Source: Sphingobacteriales bacterium (GTDB lineage: Bacteria > Bacteroidota > Bacteroidia > Chitinophagales > Chitinophagaceae). Taken from it: 10,944 nt of DNA. The translations under genes were made by a program, and so were the position numbers. The notes beneath the pieces were generated by a model. That model made no database searches. It worked only from the letters and a program-made list of their open reading frames with translations, and had not been told where the DNA came from. Where the stretch lies: assembly GCA_023251215.1 (NCBI GenBank), contig JAHEZF010000034.1, forward strand, positions 1 to 10,944, read 5' to 3'. Shown one piece after another: positions 7,024 through 10,944 of this stretch (position 1 is the stretch's first letter; the number at the start of each line of letters is the position of its first letter).

Positions 7024-8538
7024 TTAATCCCGCAGATAGCTTGTAGAATCTTTCAGGTAAGGGAGACGCTGGCCAAATTCGGTATTCAACACGGTACGAA
7101 AAAGATTCACACAGGTCAGGCTGTCGCTAAGGGCAGTATAATTTTTGGATGGCAGGTACACAGACATCAGGTTCAGAAAATAATATTTTGATTCAACGAG
7201 CTGGGTAAAATGGCGGAATCCGTGATCTCCCATAAGAATAATTATTGGTGGTTTTTCAGATGATCGCAGGATATGGTCAACCAGTTCCAATAATCTTTTA
7301 TTGGTGTATTGTAAGTACTCAATATAATTATGCTGGTTCACCTGGTTACCTTCCGTTAGTTGTTCAAAAGGGAGTTTCCGTCCGTTTTTATCAAAGTAAT
7401 AGGGATAATGCGGCAGCATCAGGTGAGTAAAAATGAATTTCGGAGAATTATCTTTTTCACTGGCTGTTTTCATGGTAAGGTGAAAAATATTTTCATTGTT
7501 TTCTTTGTTAGCATAAGTCCCTCTTCTTAACTCTCTTTTTGATTGAAACCGGGTGATGAGATTGAAACGGATATCCCGGTCGAGCCGGCTTAAAAAAGTC
7601 TGGCCGGTGATCAGCCTTGTTTTGGCAGGGAGAAATGTTTCCAAAACTCTTGCTGGTTGTCCTTTAAAATTGAAATGGGAATAATTATAAAATGTATAAT
7701 GAAGAGATTGAAGAAAATGCAGCACTTTATTATCCTGTATCATTTCATAACAATATGTAAGATCAGGTTTACTTCTGTCTTTCCCCTTCAGATCAAGATA
7801 ATCCATATTTAAAACGGAAGCTATGGAAAATGGAGTGTAGTTATAATTGCTGTAGCTGGCGGGAATGGTATGAAATCCTCTTTGTGATAACTGGTTTATG
7901 AAATCGCTGTTGTCAAAATTAAAAAGATTTTTAAGTTCATGGTTACCGGCATATTCATCCGGGATGATAAAATACAGATCCGGTTTTGAACAACTGTCGC
8001 AATTTATAAATCCTATTGGAAGTGCAACCATCTTTTCTTCTTTCTTTACCATCTTGCCTGCAAGCAGAACTGAATCAACTATTAGGAATAATAACAGAAG
8101 CAGATTGAGATAATAGGTAGCCCTGAGTAATGCCGGCTTCTTTTTTTTGAGTAGTATGATGATGAACAATAAAATCAAAAATGATACAGGGAGCAGGAAA
8201 GTATATTTGATGATAAACGAACCCGGTAATATGTTTTTTAATGTATCATGGATGCTTCCAAAGAAAAAATGATATGCCATAATAAGAAAAGCCATCAGCC
8301 CGGCTTTCCGGAAATCCCGGTACAACAACCAAAAAAGGACAGAGATCAGCAGCGAAGAGCCAAGATAGAGTCCTGTTAACAACAGTGCATCCTTTACCGG
8401 CACAAAATCATAATTCTCTGTGTAGCCATGCAACACAAAAAAAATGGACAGCAGGTAAAGGAAAACAGGGTTTGTTTTTATGGTGGTCCCGATTGTTCTT
8501 TTCATAAATGACTTGACAAGATACTGTGAAAATGGCAT
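7024..8538 (-). CDS. Membrane-anchored sulfatase/alkaline-phosphatase-fold protein (LtaS/EptA-like), copy 1
   Basis: Five hydrophobic segments (about 23-38, 50-73, 79-97, 108-130, 141-161) precede a periplasmic domain, the layout of LtaS phosphoglycerol and EptA phosphoethanolamine transferases. Catalytic motifs in order: IIPDEYAG (D194, metal), SNYNYT (T235, probable nucleophile at the start of a helix), THLMLPHYPYY (H377) and LMGDHGFR (D438, H439, metal). The sulfatase CxPSR formylglycine motif is absent, so transfer or hydrolysis of phosphate esters is more likely than sulfate ester hydrolysis. A CDSC motif (180-183) lies just after the last membrane segment and is missing from the paralogue. 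The start could be Met12 (base 8505), which aligns better with copy 2. It follows copy 2 by 54 bases and probably shares its transcript. Fold and topology confident; substrate unknown. Confidence 0.85.
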   Translation of the reverse strand: MPFSQYLVKSFMKRTIGTTIKTNPVFLYLLSIFFVLHGYTENYDFVPVKDALLLTGLYLGSSLLISVLFWLLYRDFRKAGLMAFLIMAYHFFFGSIHDTLKNILPGSFIIKYTFLLPVSFLILLFIIILLKKKKPALLRATYYLNLLLLLFLIVDSVLLAGKMVKKEEKMVALPIGFINCDSCSKPDLYFIIPDEYAGNHELKNLFNFDNSDFINQLSQRGFHTIPASYSNYNYTPFSIASVLNMDYLDLKGKDRSKPDLTYCYEMIQDNKVLHFLQSLHYTFYNYSHFNFKGQPARVLETFLPAKTRLITGQTFLSRLDRDIRFNLITRFQSKRELRRGTYANKENNENIFHLTMKTASEKDNSPKFIFTHLMLPHYPYYFDKNGRKLPFEQLTEGNQVNQHNYIEYLQYTNKRLLELVDHILRSSEKPPIIILMGDHGFRHFTQLVESKYYFLNLMSVYLPSKNYTALSDSLTCVNLFRTVLNTEFGQRLPYLKDSTSYLRD

Positions 8539-8592
8539 TCATTTGACCCGGATGATTTTCCGGAATTCAGAAAAGCAAGAATGAAAATAATT

Positions 8593-10056
8593 TTACTCTC
8601 TTTCTAAATAGATGCTGGAATCTTGAAGCAAAGGCAGGTTTTGGCCGAAGCGAATGTTCAGAAGCGTCCTGAAAAGATTCACATTTGACATACCTTCTCT
8701 GAAATGAGTATAATTTTTTTCAGGCAGGTAAATGGCCGTCAGATTGATAAACTGGTATTTCATATCTGTATTTGCAGGTAATCGTCTGAAGCCATGATCG
8801 CTCATGACAATAATAACCGGAGGCATGGCCGATTCTTTTTGAATATGATCAATGAGTGAAATTATTTTTTTGCTCGTGTATTGCAGGTAGCCGAGGTAAT
8901 TTTTTTGATTGGTTTGAGTCCCTTCTAGCAGCGCTTCGAAGGGAAGAAGCTCGCCGTTTTTGTTATAATAATAGGGAGAGTGTGGCATTAGCATGTGAGT
9001 GTAAATAAACCTGGGCTTACTGTCATGTTGTTCTGCGCTGTTCCAGGTCGCATCATAAATATTTTTATTGTTGCGTGCAATGGCATACACTCCGTGGCTT
9101 GCCAAACTTTTCCATTTCAGTTTGTTTGCCGCATTATATCTTATAATTTTGATTATATGACCCAGGAGAGTTTGCCCCGCCAACAAACCGCCGTTAGCCG
9201 GGAAGACTGATTCTTCCATAGGCAAATCTTTGTTGCCCGGATTAAAAATTGAAAAGTCATTGATCTTGTAACCTTCCTTACGCATTATCTCAAACAGCCT
9301 GTTATGTTTTATAGCCCGGTAACAATCGGAAAACAATGGGCCGGCATTTTTTGTGTCTTTGATTTTAAGGTAACTCATGTTGAGTGTAGAAGTAATTGAA
9401 AAAACGGTCATATTATAGTTGCTCGTACTTTTTTCAATGATATGGAATCCTCTTTCTTTCAATTGCTGCAAAAAAGAAGAATTGTCAAATTGAAGCATCT
9501 CTTTTAATTCAGCATCACCTGCATAGCCATCAGGCACGATCAGGTAGATGTCAGGTTTATCAGTGACATGAGCAGCAGTCAGGCTGGTATTTTCATAAAC
9601 CAATCTCCGGTCATCCTGTTTATACACTTTTATTGTAAGAAAAATGCTGTCAGTAATCAGCAGCAGAAGTAATACTGTATTGGCAAAAAAACCGGTTTTA
9701 AGCGAAGGCTGCCTTATCTTTTTTAACCAGATTATTGTCAGAGTCAGTAAAAGAAAAACAAAGGGAAGCAGAAAAGCATATTTGGGCAAAAAACTTTTTT
9801 TGGCTACGGCATCAAGAAAATCATACAGCGGGCCAAAAAAGAAATTAATGAGTAAGAGAAAAAATGTGAAAAGCTTTGCTTTATACCTGTTATTAAAAAT
9901 AAATGACGAAAGCCATGCGATCAGGTATGCTGCGAAAATGTATGTGATCATAACAAGCAAAGCACTCTTTACTGAAATCAGGTCATAATTATCCATGAAC
10001 CCGTGCAATACAAAAAACAGGGGAAGCAGAAAAAGGAATAATGGTTTTTTTCTCAT
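8593..10056 (-). CDS. Membrane-anchored sulfatase/alkaline-phosphatase-fold protein (LtaS/EptA-like), copy 2
   Basis: Paralogue of the neighbouring copy, collinear throughout. Five membrane segments (about 4-20, 29-53, 61-80, 90-111, 123-143) lead to a periplasmic catalytic domain. Motifs: LIVPDGYAG (D176), SNYNMT (T217, probable nucleophile), THMLMPHSPYY (H359) and VMSDHGFR (D420, H421). Shared blocks include FFVLHG, FDNS, RGFH, LPFE, NYxxYLQYT, YLPxKNYT and NLFRTxLN. Like its twin it lacks CxPSR. It has a compact N-terminus with two Lys and one Arg before the first helix, supporting N-in, C-out topology. It starts 16 bases after the methyltransferase stop, so co-transcription is likely. Expected activity is transfer or removal of a phospho head group on a surface glycan or lipid, by analogy with LtaS and EptA; a true sulfatase or phosphodiesterase remains possible. 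Confidence 0.85.
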   Translation of the reverse strand: MRKKPLFLFLLPLFFVLHGFMDNYDLISVKSALLVMITYIFAAYLIAWLSSFIFNNRYKAKLFTFFLLLINFFFGPLYDFLDAVAKKSFLPKYAFLLPFVFLLLTLTIIWLKKIRQPSLKTGFFANTVLLLLLITDSIFLTIKVYKQDDRRLVYENTSLTAAHVTDKPDIYLIVPDGYAGDAELKEMLQFDNSSFLQQLKERGFHIIEKSTSNYNMTVFSITSTLNMSYLKIKDTKNAGPLFSDCYRAIKHNRLFEIMRKEGYKINDFSIFNPGNKDLPMEESVFPANGGLLAGQTLLGHIIKIIRYNAANKLKWKSLASHGVYAIARNNKNIYDATWNSAEQHDSKPRFIYTHMLMPHSPYYYNKNGELLPFEALLEGTQTNQKNYLGYLQYTSKKIISLIDHIQKESAMPPVIIVMSDHGFRRLPANTDMKYQFINLTAIYLPEKNYTHFREGMSNVNLFRTLLNIRFGQNLPLLQDSSIYLERE

Positions 10057-10072
10057 AAGATTTACCCGGGGG

Positions 10073-10944
10073 TTAAGTCCTTTTCATCAGGAACAAAACT
10101 CTGTTTGTTCCGGGAATTTTCTGTTTTGACAAAAATGAAAAATTTCTTTGAAATGCTTTTGTAAAATTTTCCTCATCATATAATAAATAAATATCTTTTT
10201 TGTGTTTCAGCATCTGCGTTGTTTTGGGGTCATCTTTAGGTACAAATTCAATGATCAGATATCTGCACATTCCGGTTAGCAGGCTGGCAATTTTTTCAAA
10301 TGGAATATTTTTCCCGATGGCAAGATGATGTATCAGGGCAAGAGCAATGACAAGGTCAACATCAGTGCGGCTGATAAAAGAAGCCCGTTCTTCATTATTC
10401 AGCCCTGTTGCCGGTGATGGGTTGGAAATATCAATAACCAGTGGTTGAATTCTTGCCTCTCCGGTTGATTTTATATTGGTATAAAGTTTATTTATGGCAA
10501 AATGGTCAAAGTCAGCCGCAATGGTTTGAATGTTTTTTTCTGAAAGTAGTTTGGAAAACTCTCCTTCATTGGCTCCAAGATCAGCTGCAGTGGAAATATT
10601 TGATAATTGCCCGATCCACTCTTCAATGATGTTACGTTTCTGCTCCAAGTAATCTTTTCTTTGTGATGCTTCTTCGTAATAATCAGACCAGGAGCTTTGT
10701 CCCGGTGGCAATCTGAGTTTACGGATCAATCCTTCAAGACTTGAAATGAGATTCAGCATTTTTTGTTTTGAAAACTTTACATGCCGTTGACCCTGTTCCT
10801 TATTTTCAGCAGCCAGTTTAGCATGTAGGTGAATGTGTAAATAAGTATGCAGGGAAAATCTGCTTCGCCACGGTAATAGCGATTGTGTAATAGTTAGTGG
10901 AATCCCATCGGGCCAGGCAAGAAATAGTTGCTGCAAAGAATTTT
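10073..10944 (-). CDS. Class I SAM-dependent methyltransferase, 5' end outside the window
   Basis: The C-terminal part is a Rossmann-fold methyltransferase: motif I DLGANEGEFS (119-128), an acidic residue at the end of strand 2 (D142 or D144), and motif IV DLVIALALIHHL (194-205). Residues count from a TTG at 10936. I read that TTG as internal, since the frame stays open to the window edge (Asn and Ser codons precede it) and the sequence begins mid-domain with LAWPDGIPL. Before the catalytic domain lies an unusual roughly 115-residue region with WPDG, LPWRSRF and WSDYYEEA motifs; this architecture resembles proteins often labelled NoeA-like or nodulation methyltransferases, a tentative match. 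No signal peptide or membrane segment is visible. It is the first gene seen of the minus-strand operon. The methylated substrate is unknown; a surface glycan or its precursor would fit the neighbours. Confidence 0.8.
   Translation of the reverse strand, partial: NSLQQLFLAWPDGIPLTITQSLLPWRSRFSLHTYLHIHLHAKLAAENKEQGQRHVKFSKQKMLNLISSLEGLIRKLRLPPGQSSWSDYYEEASQRKDYLEQKRNIIEEWIGQLSNISTAADLGANEGEFSKLLSEKNIQTIAADFDHFAINKLYTNIKSTGEARIQPLVIDISNPSPATGLNNEERASFISRTDVDLVIALALIHHLAIGKNIPFEKIASLLTGMCRYLIIEFVPKDDPKTTQMLKHKKDIYLLYDEENFTKAFQRNFSFLSKQKIPGTNRVLFLMKRT

Noticed and set aside
8548..8563. 5-bp hairpin CCGGA/TCCGG between the two tandem paralogues
   Set aside because: The stem is short and no T-run follows on the transcribed strand; not enough for a terminator or attenuator.
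9644..9988. 114-codon plus-strand open frame opposite the membrane region of copy 2
   Set aside because: It is Lys/Ser-rich because it is the complement of codons for hydrophobic helices; no start context or domain supports it.
7024..10056. Reading the tandem pair as classical aryl or glycan sulfatases
   Set aside because: The CxPSR/CxAxR formylglycine signature is absent and a Thr occupies the nucleophile position, as in LtaS and EptA.

Overview
This window most likely comes from a member of the Bacteroidota, probably a Chitinophagaceae-like organism. The reasons are a PorQ protein (part of the type IX secretion system, which is confined to this phylum), a PorT-like outer-membrane beta-barrel, A/T-rich start regions without Shine-Dalgarno sequences, a promoter fitting the TTG/TAnnTTTG Bacteroidota pattern, and intergenic palindromes of a style I associate with these genomes. 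Family-level placement is inference. No stretch longer than 300 bases lacks a gene. I saw no rRNA, tRNA, CRISPR array, insertion sequence or phage gene.

Left half, plus strand: the window opens inside a calcineurin-like metallophosphoesterase whose 5' part lies outside (1-579). Two secreted, probably outer-membrane proteins follow: an unrecognised beta-barrel-like protein (about 701-1750) and a PorT-family barrel (1918-2505). The second ends in a clear intrinsic terminator (2529-2554). A good promoter (2615-2645) then drives lon, the ATP-dependent protease (start best placed at 2703, end 5108). After a long imperfect palindrome (5116-5212) comes porQ (5257-6318), which begins at a TTG codon.

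Right half, minus strand: four genes transcribed right to left with gaps of 16, 54 and 35 bases look like one operon. They are a SAM-dependent methyltransferase (5' end beyond the window), two tandem paralogous membrane proteins with five predicted membrane segments and a periplasmic sulfatase/alkaline-phosphatase-fold domain, and a PIG-L/LmbE-type deacetylase. The operon converges on porQ with only 4 bases between stop codons.

Functional reading: the left half holds envelope and proteostasis genes, with PorQ as part of the machinery that delivers and anchors T9SS cargo at the cell surface. The right half is the best candidate for something undescribed. A methyltransferase, an N-acetylglucosamine-type deacetylase and two LtaS/EptA-like head-group transferases (or phosphatases) together suggest decoration of a surface glycan or lipid. 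The substrate and the link to T9SS are inference only.
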